From an uncultured Actinomycetes bacterium (GTDB lineage Bacteria > Actinomycetota > Thermoleophilia > Solirubrobacterales > 70-9), in contig CALCIA010000138.1 of assembly GCA_937907435.1 (NCBI GenBank), forward strand, positions 1 through 64,000: DNA of 64,000 bases, in the 5' to 3' direction. Under the pieces are notes generated by a model, which did not search any database, was not told the DNA's origin, and saw only the letters and a program-made list of their open reading frames with translations. Of this stretch, positions 32,175-41,549 are shown piece by piece (position 1 is the first letter of the stretch; every line of letters begins with the position of its first letter). Position numbers and translations under genes: made by a program.

Positions 32175-32842
32175 CGCGCCCTCCGGTCCGTGTCGTCGGA
32201 CGGGCGGCGGGTCCATCCTCTCGGGAAGCCCATCAGCCACTCGACCCACTCGGCGTTGAGCCAGCCGCCCGCGCGGCCCTCGGCGAGGGCGACCTGGTCC
32301 TCCAATCGGGAGTCGGCGGCCTGGATGTGGTCGGGGTCTCGAAGTCGGCTCGTCATCCCGGCCGACGCCCGGGGCGTGCCCCAGCTACGTCGAGACGATC
32401 CCGAATGCCAGAGCGCCCGTGCGGCCGGGGACTTGATCTCCCCGAGCGCCCGGACCTCTCGCGGGAGGATGCCTTCGCTCAACTCGGCCGCCTGCTCGAG
32501 GCCGGGCGCCGACCAGTGGCCGTCCCTGGTCATCGAGCGGCGACTGATCCGGTTCGTCGTCACCTTCGGCGTCGGCCACGTCAGCCGGCCGCGACCGAGG
32601 GGCTCGTGCCCGGAGGTCGCCAGCCCCACGGCCGTCCCGGTGCTCGTCGCACCGAATCGAGTCCAGCCTCCGGTGAACTCGGGCACGAGGTGGCCGCCCG
32701 CGAGCGGCCCGAGGGCGGGCCGGTCGTCCTCCTCGCGCCAACTCGAGCTGGCGGGATCCCAGCTCGCGAAAGCCTCTTCGCGCTGCGATCCGAAGACGCG
32801 GGCGGCGCCGAGGATCCGGGAGCGGTCACCGGCGTCCGTCAT
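32171..32842 (-). CDS. Dcm-associated module protein, copy 1
   Basis: The 223-residue protein has ARVFGSQREEAFASWDPASS, FTGGWTRFG, LTWPTPKV and LNAEWVEWLMGFPRGWT. Over its N-terminal 65 residues it aligns well with the +1-frame translation of the adjacent dcm gene (ARVFGPSSPGSFASYDPATC). No AdoMet or Pro-Cys motif is present. It overlaps both neighbours by four bases. The function is unknown. Confidence 0.55.
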   Translation of the reverse strand: MTDAGDRSRILGAARVFGSQREEAFASWDPASSSWREEDDRPALGPLAGGHLVPEFTGGWTRFGATSTGTAVGLATSGHEPLGRGRLTWPTPKVTTNRISRRSMTRDGHWSAPGLEQAAELSEGILPREVRALGEIKSPAARALWHSGSSRRSWGTPRASAGMTSRLRDPDHIQAADSRLEDQVALAEGRAGGWLNAEWVEWLMGFPRGWTRRPSDDTDRRAR

Positions 32843-33617
32843 CGGGCCTGCGCCTCCTCCCATTCGAGGATGCGGCGCCCGATCCACTCGGGGATCTGCG
32901 GGACCAGTGCATTGCCGAGGGCGGCAAGACGGTCCACCCGGTCGGGAACCCCATGAGCCACTCGACCCACGTCGGGTTCAACTGCCCAGTGGGATTCGGC
33001 TCCCCCGCCCTGCGGGCGGCGCCGGATCTCTCCCCGGCAGCGGGCTCGCCCGGGGCCGGGAAGAGGGTCACGAAGTCGGTGAGCGTGTCCCCGGCGTGCG
33101 GTTTCGGGCCGCCCGGCCTGCGCCTCGCGGTCGAGTTTCGCGACGCCCGCGAGTCGGCACGGGTGGGCGTCGGGATCCGCTCCTCGCGCTCGGCCCGCAG
33201 GACGGCCCGGCCGAGCTCGTTTCCGCTCGGACCCGGTCGACGACGCTGGCCGCGCTTCGGCATCCCGTGAGGAGTCGGCCATTCCCGACGGCGCGAGCCC
33301 TTGCCGGTCCGCACGTAGGCAAGAAGGTCGCCGCGTCCGCCGCGCTCCCCGTCCGAGGATCTCGGGGTCGGCATCTTCTCGCGGGTAGGCGACGATCCAG
33401 ACCCGTTGTCGGAGATGGGGCGCCCCGAACTCGCGAGCGGAAAGCCGTGCCCACTCCGCGTCGTACCCCACTTCGGCCAGGTCTCCGAGAACTCGACCGA
33501 TCGGTGCCCGGTCCCACCTCTTCCCTTTGCCGGTGAGGAGGGCGGGGACGTTCTCCACGAGCACGTAGCTGGGTCGTAGCTCGCGAACGATCCGGGCGAA
33601 CTCGGACCAAAGACCCG
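32826..33617 (-). other. Overlapping +1 frame of dcm encoding the module
   Basis: Read one base downstream of the dcm frame, the DNA encodes ARVFGPSSPGSFASYDPATC, CSWRTSPP, FSETWPKWG, several PTPR/PTPH turns and LNPTWVEWLMGFPTGWT. This is the same series that forms the two downstream proteins. The frame is open to 32826. No independent start signal is obvious, so expression would need an internal start or frameshift. It may instead be a relic of overprinting. Confidence 0.45.
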
Positions 33618-33879
33618 AGCGGGCGCCGTCGATCCCGGCCCCTTTCCCGGCGGCGGAGAGGTCCTGACAGGGGAAGCCGCCACAGATGAGATCGACCGGC
33701 GCGAGGTTCCTGGCACCGACCTCGCGCACGTCCTCGAACCTCCGCGCCTGCGGGAAGTGTCGCTCGAGCACCGCTCTGCAATAGGGGTCGAGCTCGACCT
33801 GCCACTCGATCTCGAACCCTGCCCGTTCGAGCCCGAGCTCGAACCCGCCGATGCCCGCGAAGAGGCTTCCGACATTCAA
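32839..33879 (-). CDS. dcm: DNA (cytosine-5) methyltransferase
   Basis: The 346-residue protein has motif I FAGIGG (residues 7-12), motif IV GGFPCQ with catalytic C71, motif VI ENV (109-111), motif VIII QRV (158-160) and motif X ALGNALVPQ (about 320-328), all in one frame. It should methylate cytosine C5 in a short site. The start is TTG 33879, chosen for the AGGAGGG ribosome-binding site five bases before it and the overlap with the previous stop. Motif IX is not recognisable in this frame but is found in the +1 frame. Confidence 0.85.
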   Translation of the reverse strand: MNVGSLFAGIGGFELGLERAGFEIEWQVELDPYCRAVLERHFPQARRFEDVREVGARNLAPVDLICGGFPCQDLSAAGKGAGIDGARSGLWSEFARIVRELRPSYVLVENVPALLTGKGKRWDRAPIGRVLGDLAEVGYDAEWARLSAREFGAPHLRQRVWIVAYPREDADPEILGRGARRTRRPSCLRADRQGLAPSGMADSSRDAEARPASSTGSERKRARPGRPAGRARGADPDAHPCRLAGVAKLDREAQAGRPETARRGHAHRLRDPLPGPGRARCRGEIRRRPQGGGAESHWAVEPDVGRVAHGVPDRVDRLAALGNALVPQIPEWIGRRILEWEEAQAR

Positions 33880-34370
33880 CTTTCCCTCCTTGTGCGATTG
33901 GCTTGGAAGATCGGCACGTAGGCCGCCCCCGGGTCGCGATAGCGGCGCAGGAACGCCTTCCATGCCCGGCGAGCGGCGGCGACCGAGGTCGCCCGGACCC
34001 GGAGAACTGCACGTGCGCCCCTGGCGCCGACGAGGTCGATCGAAGCGCCGTCGCGCTCGAACGGGACGTGCTGGAGAGCGCGATGCCGGGCCAGCTCGCG
34101 GGCGGCGCGACGGTGCGCCGCCGTCCCGATCCGGTCCTGCGGATCCTGCGCGGGGACGTTCGCCAAGCCGTCGCCGGGAGCGTGGATGGCTTTCGATCCG
34201 GCTTCGCGGGCGCGTTCGGCGACCGGGGTCCTCGACGGGCCGCCGCCGATGCCTGCGAGGACGGCGAGGACGACCAGGCCGAGGGCGACCGAGAGCGCGA
34301 GCAGCGTCACCGCCCTCGCGACCTCCGGGTCGAGCGGACGGTCGCGCAGGGCGCGGAGTCGCTCGATCAT
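33876..34370 (-). CDS. Single-pass membrane protein of transfer operon
   Basis: The 164-residue protein has one membrane helix at about 19-42 (AVTLLALSVALGLVVLAVLAG). The extracytoplasmic part is basic and ends in VLRVRATSVAAARRAWKAFL. Its position between the SLT-CHAP hydrolase and dcm suggests a secretion-system accessory role. No family is recognised. Confidence 0.48.
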   Translation of the reverse strand: MIERLRALRDRPLDPEVARAVTLLALSVALGLVVLAVLAGIGGGPSRTPVAERAREAGSKAIHAPGDGLANVPAQDPQDRIGTAAHRRAARELARHRALQHVPFERDGASIDLVGARGARAVLRVRATSVAAARRAWKAFLRRYRDPGAAYVPIFQANRTRRES

Positions 34371-35596
34371 CGCGCCGCCCCCGTCTGGCCGACGCCGGGA
34401 GGCTCGGCGTAGGCGAAGATCGGGGCCGGCTCCCCCTCGAGCTCCGCCAGCGCCGGGCTCAACGGGCCGACCCGGGACACGTGGTCCCCGAAGTTGCCGT
34501 CGATCGTGACGATCTCGCCGCCGAAGACGGATTCGACGATCCCGACGTGGTCCATGTCGTTCGGCCCGTAGCCGAACATCACCGCGTCGCCCGGCGAGGG
34601 GGTCGCCGTCGGTTGAAGGTCCCGCCCGCCGTGTTCTTTGACCCAGCCGTAGAAAGATCCCGAGTAGGCGTAGGGCGAGGTGCCCCCGGCCATCTCGACG
34701 CCGGCGTGCTGCCAGACCCAGGCGACGAAGAGTGCGCACCATTCGACGCAGGGCCCGTACTTGGTGCAGTTGGAGCCCGGCGGGAACTCGGCTTCGCCGA
34801 GCTGGGAGCGCGCGATGCGGACGATTTCCTCGCCGGAGGCGCCGCCCGTCGTCGAGGTCGCCGCCGCTTCCCCGCACGCCGGCCCCTGTGACCCCCCCAC
34901 CCGGGAGACCGGGCGGCGGCCCTTCTTCTTCAGCGCCACCGGGACGGCCGCCTCGGTGCCGCCGGCGGCCAACTCGGCGTCTTCGTGACCGAAGCCGAAT
35001 TCGAGCGCCCGCGCCATGACTTCGTCGGCGTAGTCGGCGACCCCGTCGGCGCACGCGCCGTAGTAGTGGCAGGCCGCTTCGTGGTAGGCGGCGTAGGAGC
35101 CGCCGGCCGGCGGCGCTCCCATCGTCTTGCGCAGGATCCGCGCCGCGGTGAAGATCGCGTCGGCGGGATCGAAGATGCTCGCCCCGCCGCCGTCGGCGTC
35201 GACCTTGTAGGTCTCCCAGATCGTCGGCACCGAGGGGTCGGGGCTGCAGGCCGAGCCGCGGACGTAGGCGATCTCCATCACCCCGGCGCAGCCCGACGGG
35301 GCGAGACCGCAGTGCCCGTCGTAGCCGCACTCCTGCACGCCGATCGAGGCGAGGAACGGCCAGGAGATGTCGAACCTCCGTGCCGCCCCCATGAAGATGT
35401 GGAGCCGGGGGGGCGGGAACTGCCTCGCGGCGCCGGTCGCCCGCGGTCCAGAGGCGGAGGCGTTCCCGCCGCCGACCAGGCAGGGGGCGGTGGCGCCGAC
35501 CAGGCCGGCGACCGCGGCGACCACCACCGCGGCGACCGTCGCAGGCACCGCCAGCAGCGCCAGCGGCAGGAGCCGCCGTCCGGACCGGGCGCTCAT
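34367..35596 (-). CDS. Peptidoglycan hydrolase with SLT-like and CHAP domains
   Basis: The 409-residue protein has an N-terminal membrane/signal segment (about 8-36). A lytic-transglycosylase-like domain follows at about 75-205 (ASIGVQECGYDGHCGLAPSG, ILRKTMG, YHEAACHYYGAC), then a CHAP peptidase domain at about 255-395 with catalytic Cys in VEWCALFVAWVW and His in DMDHVGIVES. It should cut the cell wall locally so the conjugation channel can assemble. It matches the VirB1/TcpG position of gram-positive transfer systems. Confidence 0.82.
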   Translation of the reverse strand: MSARSGRRLLPLALLAVPATVAAVVVAAVAGLVGATAPCLVGGGNASASGPRATGAARQFPPPRLHIFMGAARRFDISWPFLASIGVQECGYDGHCGLAPSGCAGVMEIAYVRGSACSPDPSVPTIWETYKVDADGGGASIFDPADAIFTAARILRKTMGAPPAGGSYAAYHEAACHYYGACADGVADYADEVMARALEFGFGHEDAELAAGGTEAAVPVALKKKGRRPVSRVGGSQGPACGEAAATSTTGGASGEEIVRIARSQLGEAEFPPGSNCTKYGPCVEWCALFVAWVWQHAGVEMAGGTSPYAYSGSFYGWVKEHGGRDLQPTATPSPGDAVMFGYGPNDMDHVGIVESVFGGEIVTIDGNFGDHVSRVGPLSPALAELEGEPAPIFAYAEPPGVGQTGAAR

Positions 35597-38259
35597 CGGC
35601 CGCCGCCGTTCTCGTCGTCGGCGATGGGGCCCACGTCGGCGCCGGCCTCGTCCGCCTGCGCGTTTTCGAGCTCGCGCTGGCGCGCCTCACCTCGCTCGGT
35701 GAGGCCCCAGACCCTACGCCGGGGATCGAAGCTGACATGTCCCCCGTCGAGCAGCCGCCGGCGGCGCGCCCGTAGCCGTGCGGTCCACAGTTCCCCTCCG
35801 GCCGGGTCGACCGCGCGATCGGCGTCGGTGAACCGCGGCTTTATCAGTTCGCCGACCGAGTCCTCGACCGGACGGCCTCCCTCCCGTCGCTCCCCGGCGT
35901 AGGCCTTCAGGATCGGCAGTTCGTACTCGGACTCCGAGAGAGCGCCGCGGTCCGGGCGGTCCCCGGGTGACGCGGGCCGCGGCGACAGATCGGTGCCGTG
36001 AAGCGCCTGGTGCGCAGGCGCCGCGGCGAATCCCGGCCTCGTCGCGTGGGGCACCGCCAGCGTCCCGCGTCTCTTTCGATCGTCCTCGAGCGCGTCGGCG
36101 AGATCCGCCGCCCGCGGGTCGCGACGAGGGCCCGTCGGCCGCGGCGTCGATGCCGGACGGGTCGGTCGGGACGCCCTCGGGGTCGCCGACGGCTGCGGCG
36201 TCTTGGTCTGCGAGCCGGGCCGGGACCGGCCGCCCCCCGCGGCGCCCGCCGCGCCGGCGGTCGTCGAAGCCGCCGAACGACCGCCTCTGCGCCCCGACCC
36301 TCGCCACCAGCCCGCGCGGCCGGTGGCCCGCCGCCGCGGGACCCGGCGCGGCGGACGCTCGCCGCCTTCGGCGGGGCCGCGACGGTCCTCCTCGTGGTCC
36401 CGGGGCTGCGGTCGTTCGGGCCGATCAGCCGGTCGGCGGCCCCCTCGATCGGGATCCTTCGCCCGGTCTCCCGGTCGCCTCTCCGGCCGCCACCGCGGCC
36501 GCTCCTGCCGATGCTCGCCTCGGCGATCGCCGTCGCCTCCGCGACCGCCGAGCTCGGTGTGGACCCGTTTGCCGCCGAGCGGCACCCCCGGCGCCCGCAC
36601 CGGGGCGACCGGATCGCGCCCGCCGGGCCCGCGGCCGCGCCCGAGGAAGGTGCTGCCCGCCCAGGCGAGGCCGCGGCCCGCGCCGCGCCCGGCCCTCGCG
36701 GCCGGCCGGAGCACGGTCCGGCTGCCGACCCGTGCCCCGGCGTAGAGGGCGAGCAGGCCCAGGGCCCGGTCGCGACCGGGGGCGCCCGGTCCGGTGACCG
36801 CCCCGACCAGTCCGTCGGTCAACGATCGGCGCCGCAGGAAGACCGTCCAGAAGAAGGCGCATTGCAGCCCGAAGGAGAAGAGCCAGCCCAACTCCGAGGT
36901 CGCCTCGGAGATCGCCGCGCAGACCGCCAGCAGGATCGCGAGGATCAGCGAGTAGGCGGCCTTGCGAAGCAGGAGGCCGGCCAGCTTCGCCAGCCATCCT
37001 TTGAAGAACTGATGCCCGCGTCCGGGGACCACCGCCGCCACCAGCGCGACGGGTGCGAAGGCGAGCATCAGCAACAGCTCGACCTGGGCGACGATCACGC
37101 CGAGCGAGAGGCCGCCGAGCAGGAAGAAGGCCCCCAGCTCGGCGAGCAGGATCACGAAGCCGACCAGCAGTCGCTGGTACTGGCCGCCCTTTTCCATCGA
37201 CGCCGCGGCGGGTTCGTCCTGCGGCCCCAGTTCGTAGGAGCCGTTCTCCTTGCCGGGGTCGGAGTCGGGCAGCTTCGAGGTGTCGCCGTCTTCGAGGGCT
37301 TCGACCTCGCCCTTTCGTTCCTTCGACCCCGGCGGCATCCGCAGGAAGTGCGGCCCGTACTTCTTCAGGTTGTTGATGCAGGTCTTGCCGCCGGAGGTGA
37401 CGGTCTGCCCGGATTCGAGGCCGCGCGACGCCGAAGGCGCCAGCGGCTGGACCGAGATCGATTCCGGTTCGTCGCCTTCTGGCCCCGCCTTGACGCAGTG
37501 CTCGAGGCCGCCGAACTCGAGCACCGCCCAGGGCTGTGCGACCAGAAGCCCGAAGAGCTGGTCGGCGCCCGCTTCCTTGGCTTCTGCCTGGCTGGTCGGC
37601 CCGCCGTCCTTGGCGATCGAGAGGAACGCCGTCGACATCTCGTTGGTCAGGTGCGAGGCGGCGCCGATCGTCTGCCCAGGCTGGAGGACGAAGAAGAAGG
37701 CGGCGCACACATAGATGAGGGAGAGGGCCAGCTGGGAGGCGGTCTCCGCGTAGCGCCGTTGCACCAGCGCCTTCCACATCGCCCAGAGGGCCGCGACGGA
37801 GACCGCGAGCACCATCCAGGGGCCGCCGAAGGCGGTGGAGTAGATGGTCTGGATCGCCCGGGAGACCGGCCCGAGGGCCCCGGCGCCGCCGGTCGCCCCC
37901 GACCCGTTGACGAGGTCGAGGCTGAAGGCGAAGCCGAAGAGTTCGATCAGCAGGTTCGCGAACCACGAGGTCCCCAGCCAGATGACGTTCGCGAAGAAGA
38001 ACGCGATCATCGGCAGGAACCCGGAGACGTCGACCCCGGAGAGGACCCCCGCCGAGATCATCGAGAAGTTCTCGTCGAGTTCGTAGGCGCCGAGGGTCCA
38101 GCCGCCCTTCAACCCCGACAGGGACCGGCCGGGCCCGACGTTGGCCCAGACGTCTGCGAGGGCCGGCGGCGCGGCCAGGCCGAGAAGCGCCAGCCCGAGG
38201 CCGAGGGCGATCAGGACCGCCCGCCGGCGGCCGGAAAGGATCGCGGCGAGGCGCCTCAT
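35593..38259 (-). CDS. VirB6/TcpH-like membrane protein with winged-helix tail
   Basis: The 888-residue protein has a signal-like N-terminus (about 13-36), then eight or so membrane helices up to about residue 510. These include the VILLAELGAFFLLGG and LLLMLAFAPVALVAAVV region typical of the VirB6/TrbL channel scaffold. A long Arg/Pro/Gly-rich low-complexity stretch follows (about 560-770). The last 110 residues form a Mrr-N-like winged helix (EYELPILKAYAGERR, ending WGLTERGEARQ). The DNA-binding-type tail on a channel protein is unusual. ATG overlaps the VirB4 stop. Confidence 0.75.
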   Translation of the reverse strand: MRRLAAILSGRRRAVLIALGLGLALLGLAAPPALADVWANVGPGRSLSGLKGGWTLGAYELDENFSMISAGVLSGVDVSGFLPMIAFFFANVIWLGTSWFANLLIELFGFAFSLDLVNGSGATGGAGALGPVSRAIQTIYSTAFGGPWMVLAVSVAALWAMWKALVQRRYAETASQLALSLIYVCAAFFFVLQPGQTIGAASHLTNEMSTAFLSIAKDGGPTSQAEAKEAGADQLFGLLVAQPWAVLEFGGLEHCVKAGPEGDEPESISVQPLAPSASRGLESGQTVTSGGKTCINNLKKYGPHFLRMPPGSKERKGEVEALEDGDTSKLPDSDPGKENGSYELGPQDEPAAASMEKGGQYQRLLVGFVILLAELGAFFLLGGLSLGVIVAQVELLLMLAFAPVALVAAVVPGRGHQFFKGWLAKLAGLLLRKAAYSLILAILLAVCAAISEATSELGWLFSFGLQCAFFWTVFLRRRSLTDGLVGAVTGPGAPGRDRALGLLALYAGARVGSRTVLRPAARAGRGAGRGLAWAGSTFLGRGRGPGGRDPVAPVRAPGVPLGGKRVHTELGGRGGDGDRRGEHRQERPRWRPERRPGDRAKDPDRGGRRPADRPERPQPRDHEEDRRGPAEGGERPPRRVPRRRATGRAGWWRGSGRRGGRSAASTTAGAAGAAGGGRSRPGSQTKTPQPSATPRASRPTRPASTPRPTGPRRDPRAADLADALEDDRKRRGTLAVPHATRPGFAAAPAHQALHGTDLSPRPASPGDRPDRGALSESEYELPILKAYAGERREGGRPVEDSVGELIKPRFTDADRAVDPAGGELWTARLRARRRRLLDGGHVSFDPRRRVWGLTERGEARQRELENAQADEAGADVGPIADDENGGGR

Positions 38260-40832
38260 GCGTCGGCCCGCGCGTGCTCGCCGCTCTCCTCGACGGCACC
38301 GCCATGATCTCGCCGCCGGGACCGGCCGCGGGCGGGTCGCCCTCCCGCCGCGTGCTCGCCGCGGGCCCTGCTCGCCGGTCCCTCGGAGACGTGGCCGCGC
38401 GGCGAGCGCCTGCCCGGGGTGGTGTCGAGCTCGGCGAGGAGGCCTGGGTCGGGGTCGACCTGCACCTCGCCCCAGCGGCCGTCGAGGTCGCGCTGGAGGC
38501 CGCGCCCGCGCCGGTATTCGGTGAGGCGCGAGGCGAGGCCGCCCTCCTCGGGATCGAGTCCGAACTCCTCGAGGCCGCGGGCGGCGGCGCGGGGAGAGTC
38601 CTGACCGAAGAGGAAGGTGGTGCCGACGAGCTGCGCCAGCTCGCCCAGGTCCTCGACCTGCTGGGTCGCCAGCAGGACGGTGGCGTTGAACGCCCGTCCG
38701 AGCCGGATCAGTTTGTTCAGCAGCGCCCTCCCCTGCGAGGAGGCGAAGAAGACCCAACCCTCGTCGAGGAGGACGATCTTGTGCCGGTCGCGGTCCCCGG
38801 AGATCAGCTTCAGCGTCGACGCCGCGACCAGGGCGAGCGTCGCCACCGAGACCCGCTCGCTGCGGGTGTAGGCGGCGCGGTCGGTGCCGGGGTCGGGCAG
38901 GTTCAGCCCCGGCATCCGGATCGTGATCAGGCTCGGCCCGCCCTCCCCACCCTCGTCGAGAAGCTGCGCGTCGTCGTCGTCGGGATGGGAGAATCCGAGA
39001 CGGGCGAGGCCGAAGTCGGAGACGACGTCGAGGGCCTCGGCGGCGTCGATCGTGCCCGGCGCATCGGACTCGCGCATCCGCGCGACGACCTGGCCGAGGC
39101 TGCGCTCGTCCGCGCGCACCGCGTCGCGGACCGCCCGGTCGATCGCCACCTCCCAGGAGGAGTGCGGGTCGCGGAGCAGCTCCAGCAGATAGGAGGAGGC
39201 CAGTTCCTCGCGGAGCTCCGGCAGCCCGATCCGCAGCGGATCGAGTTTGCCGCGGTGGACCGGGTCGGCCGAGAGCTCGAGGATCTCGACCTCGTCCTCG
39301 TCGAGCTCCGCGAGCTCGGCGAGCCGGTGGTCGGGCTTCGGGTCGAAGTCGATCACCAGGCTCCCGCGCAGGAGCCCGGCGTGGGCGATCACCTGGGCGG
39401 CGATGGTCTTCCCCGAGCCGGGCGTGCCGGAGAAGAGGACCGCCGAGGGACGCGAGTCGCGAGGGGCCTCGGTCGGGTCGAACCGCACCGGCCGCCCGGC
39501 GACCGGGTCGTAGCCGAGATAGATCCCCTCCGGCGAGCCGACCGCGGCGGTCGCGACCGGAACGCTCGCCGCCACCTGCTCGGTGGTCATCTGGCGGCGG
39601 TAGTCGCCGACCGCGCCGCCGTCGGGCCGCGGTAGGTGATCGAGGAAGAGCGCGTGCTGGAGGCCACGCGGCCGGTGGAGGACCACCTCGCCGTAGCGCT
39701 CGCGGAGGGTCGTGATCCGCGCCTCCAGGGTGTCGGGGTCGGCGGCGCCGACCGCCAGCGAGATCGAGGCCCGCAGCATCGGCGGGCGCGCGACCGAGGA
39801 GAGGATCGCCTCGTAATCGCGGGCCAGCTCCCGGTCCTCCTCGGCGAGCGCGCCCGGTCCGGTCGGCGATCCGGCGAGCTGCTCTCTATAAGAGTGCTCG
39901 ACATCGAGGACCCGGCGGCGCACCTGGGCGAGCGCCTCGCGGTTCCCGACCAGATCGGCATGGAGCACCGCGTCGACCGGCCCCGCCCCTTCGAGCGGCG
40001 CGAAGAGGATCTCGGCCGCGCCGGGGAATTCGGCCTCCTCGGCGAGCGAGCCGAGACAGAGGAAGGCCTGGTGGGAGTCGCCCCTCTCCGTCTCGACGAC
40101 CAGCGACGGCGCCCGGCGGGGCTCCTCGCGCATGGGCGCGTTGACCGGCTCCCAGAGGTCGGATTCGAGAGGCTCGTAGAGGACCTCCTCGTCCTCGCCC
40201 CCGAGGATCAGCGCGTCGGGCTCCCAGTGCCGTTCGAGCCCCGGCTCCCCCAGTCCCCGGACGACGGCGCGACGAAGGAGCCACTGGAGATCGTCGGTTC
40301 CGGCCCGCCGCACCTCGGCCACCGAGGCGGCACGACCGAAGGCGCGGCGCTCGGCCTCGGCGAGTGCGCGGAGCTCGGCGCCGGAGATGGGACTCGGCGT
40401 ACCGACCCCGGCGAGGTCCTCGAGCCGTCGCCGCACCCGCCCTATCGAGCGGAGGGCTCCCCCGGCGCGGCGGCCCTCAGTGAGTGAGATCGCGACGTAG
40501 ACCTCGGGAACGTGGGAGTCGAGCGAGGCGAGCTGCTCCTGCTGGGCCTCCAGATGCCGGCGCCAGCGGTCGCGGTCGGCGTGGTCGCGGTCGGCGAGCC
40601 AGGTCAGCTCGGCCGCGTAGGTCTCGGCGGGGTAGGGCCGCGCCACCCGATAGATCGAGAGGTCCGCGCCGACCACGGCGATCAACCGCTCGAGCCGGTG
40701 GAGGAGGCCCCACTTGTCGGCGATCGAGAGGAACGGGTAGGACCGCGTCTCGATCCGGTAGAGCGCGGCGGCCTCGCCCCCGGGCCCGATCAGGACGTTC
40801 GCCCGCGCGTAGCGCAGCGGGAAGCGGATCAC
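38256..40832 (-). CDS. VirB4-family type IV secretion ATPase
   Basis: The 858-residue protein has Walker A SGTPGSGKTIAA near 464-474, Walker B KIVLLDEGWVF near 686-695 and LLATQQVEDLG near 725, the hallmark order of VirB4/TraC/TcpF ATPases. The N-terminal half is the membrane-associating region. It powers pilus or channel assembly and DNA transport. It starts at GTG 40832 in GTGA overlap. The C-terminal 60 residues are basic and disordered. Confidence 0.9.
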   Translation of the reverse strand: MIRFPLRYARANVLIGPGGEAAALYRIETRSYPFLSIADKWGLLHRLERLIAVVGADLSIYRVARPYPAETYAAELTWLADRDHADRDRWRRHLEAQQEQLASLDSHVPEVYVAISLTEGRRAGGALRSIGRVRRRLEDLAGVGTPSPISGAELRALAEAERRAFGRAASVAEVRRAGTDDLQWLLRRAVVRGLGEPGLERHWEPDALILGGEDEEVLYEPLESDLWEPVNAPMREEPRRAPSLVVETERGDSHQAFLCLGSLAEEAEFPGAAEILFAPLEGAGPVDAVLHADLVGNREALAQVRRRVLDVEHSYREQLAGSPTGPGALAEEDRELARDYEAILSSVARPPMLRASISLAVGAADPDTLEARITTLRERYGEVVLHRPRGLQHALFLDHLPRPDGGAVGDYRRQMTTEQVAASVPVATAAVGSPEGIYLGYDPVAGRPVRFDPTEAPRDSRPSAVLFSGTPGSGKTIAAQVIAHAGLLRGSLVIDFDPKPDHRLAELAELDEDEVEILELSADPVHRGKLDPLRIGLPELREELASSYLLELLRDPHSSWEVAIDRAVRDAVRADERSLGQVVARMRESDAPGTIDAAEALDVVSDFGLARLGFSHPDDDDAQLLDEGGEGGPSLITIRMPGLNLPDPGTDRAAYTRSERVSVATLALVAASTLKLISGDRDRHKIVLLDEGWVFFASSQGRALLNKLIRLGRAFNATVLLATQQVEDLGELAQLVGTTFLFGQDSPRAAARGLEEFGLDPEEGGLASRLTEYRRGRGLQRDLDGRWGEVQVDPDPGLLAELDTTPGRRSPRGHVSEGPASRARGEHAAGGRPARGRSRRRDHGGAVEESGEHARADA

Positions 40833-41536
40833 GGGCGGACCTCCAGGGTCTGCCCGGCCCGGAGGACGACCCGGTGGCGGAGGCGCGAGCGTCGGCTGAG
40901 GAGGCCCGGTTCGCGGACGACCAGCCCGCCGCCGAGGAGGCGACGCTTGACGACCACCGGCTCGACGAAGCCGACCGAGCCGGGGCCGGTGAGGCGCGCG
41001 TGCCGCAGGCGCAGACCCTTCGCGTCCGGGGCGATCCAGATCCGCGCGCCGCTGCTCCGGCGCGCGCCCGGGGCCGGCAGGCCGCGCCCGAGCGAGCGCC
41101 GCAGGGGCGCCAGCCGGAGCGCCGCCCAGGAGCGGGCGAAGCGCTCCGGCCGGCGGCCGTCCGGGGTCGCCTGGGTGGCGAGGGTCGCCACCGCCATCGG
41201 CGCGACGACCAGCCTGAAGGGCCAGTCGAGTGCCCCCAGGAAGACCCCGAGGATCAACGTCCCTGCGGCTGCCGCGGTGGCGGCGAGGAGCCCGGCGGTC
41301 CTGTCTGCGATAGCGAGGCCGCCTGCTCCGGCCGCCACCGCCGCGGCCGCAGGGACGAAGAGGGAGCCCGAGCCGACGGCGAGGATCGCCACGACGGTGC
41401 CGAGCATCCAGCCCAGCCACCGCAGCGGCACCCCGCCGGGGACCGGCAGCGGCCGGCCCTCCACCTGATGGATGCGTCGGTCGGGAGAGAAGATCCGCTG
41501 GTAGGAGCGGACCCCGATGGTGCGGCCTTCGCTCAT
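40829..41536 (-). CDS. PrgI/TcpE-like transfer membrane protein
   Basis: The 235-residue protein has membrane helices at about 38-54, 57-75 and 80-105 (WMLGTVVAILAVGSGSLFV, and AGLLAATAAAAGTLILGVF). A C-terminal cytoplasmic half follows with RIWIAPDAKGLRLRHARL. Location directly before virB4 matches PrgI-family proteins of gram-positive type IV systems. ATG 41536 has GGGGAGG seven bases before it. The ribosome-binding site abuts the IS110 left end. Confidence 0.62.
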   Translation of the reverse strand: MSEGRTIGVRSYQRIFSPDRRIHQVEGRPLPVPGGVPLRWLGWMLGTVVAILAVGSGSLFVPAAAAVAAGAGGLAIADRTAGLLAATAAAAGTLILGVFLGALDWPFRLVVAPMAVATLATQATPDGRRPERFARSWAALRLAPLRRSLGRGLPAPGARRSSGARIWIAPDAKGLRLRHARLTGPGSVGFVEPVVVKRRLLGGGLVVREPGLLSRRSRLRHRVVLRAGQTLEVRP

Positions 41537-41549
41537 AGGACAACCTCCC

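Noticed and set aside
32065..32956. Plus-strand frames opposite the Dcm-module genes
   Set aside because: No start signals or conserved motifs; explained by the genes on the minus strand.
36425..38305. Minus-strand frame overlapping the VirB6-like gene
   Set aside because: It is an Arg-rich shifted frame; the chosen frame has membrane helices and the winged-helix tail.
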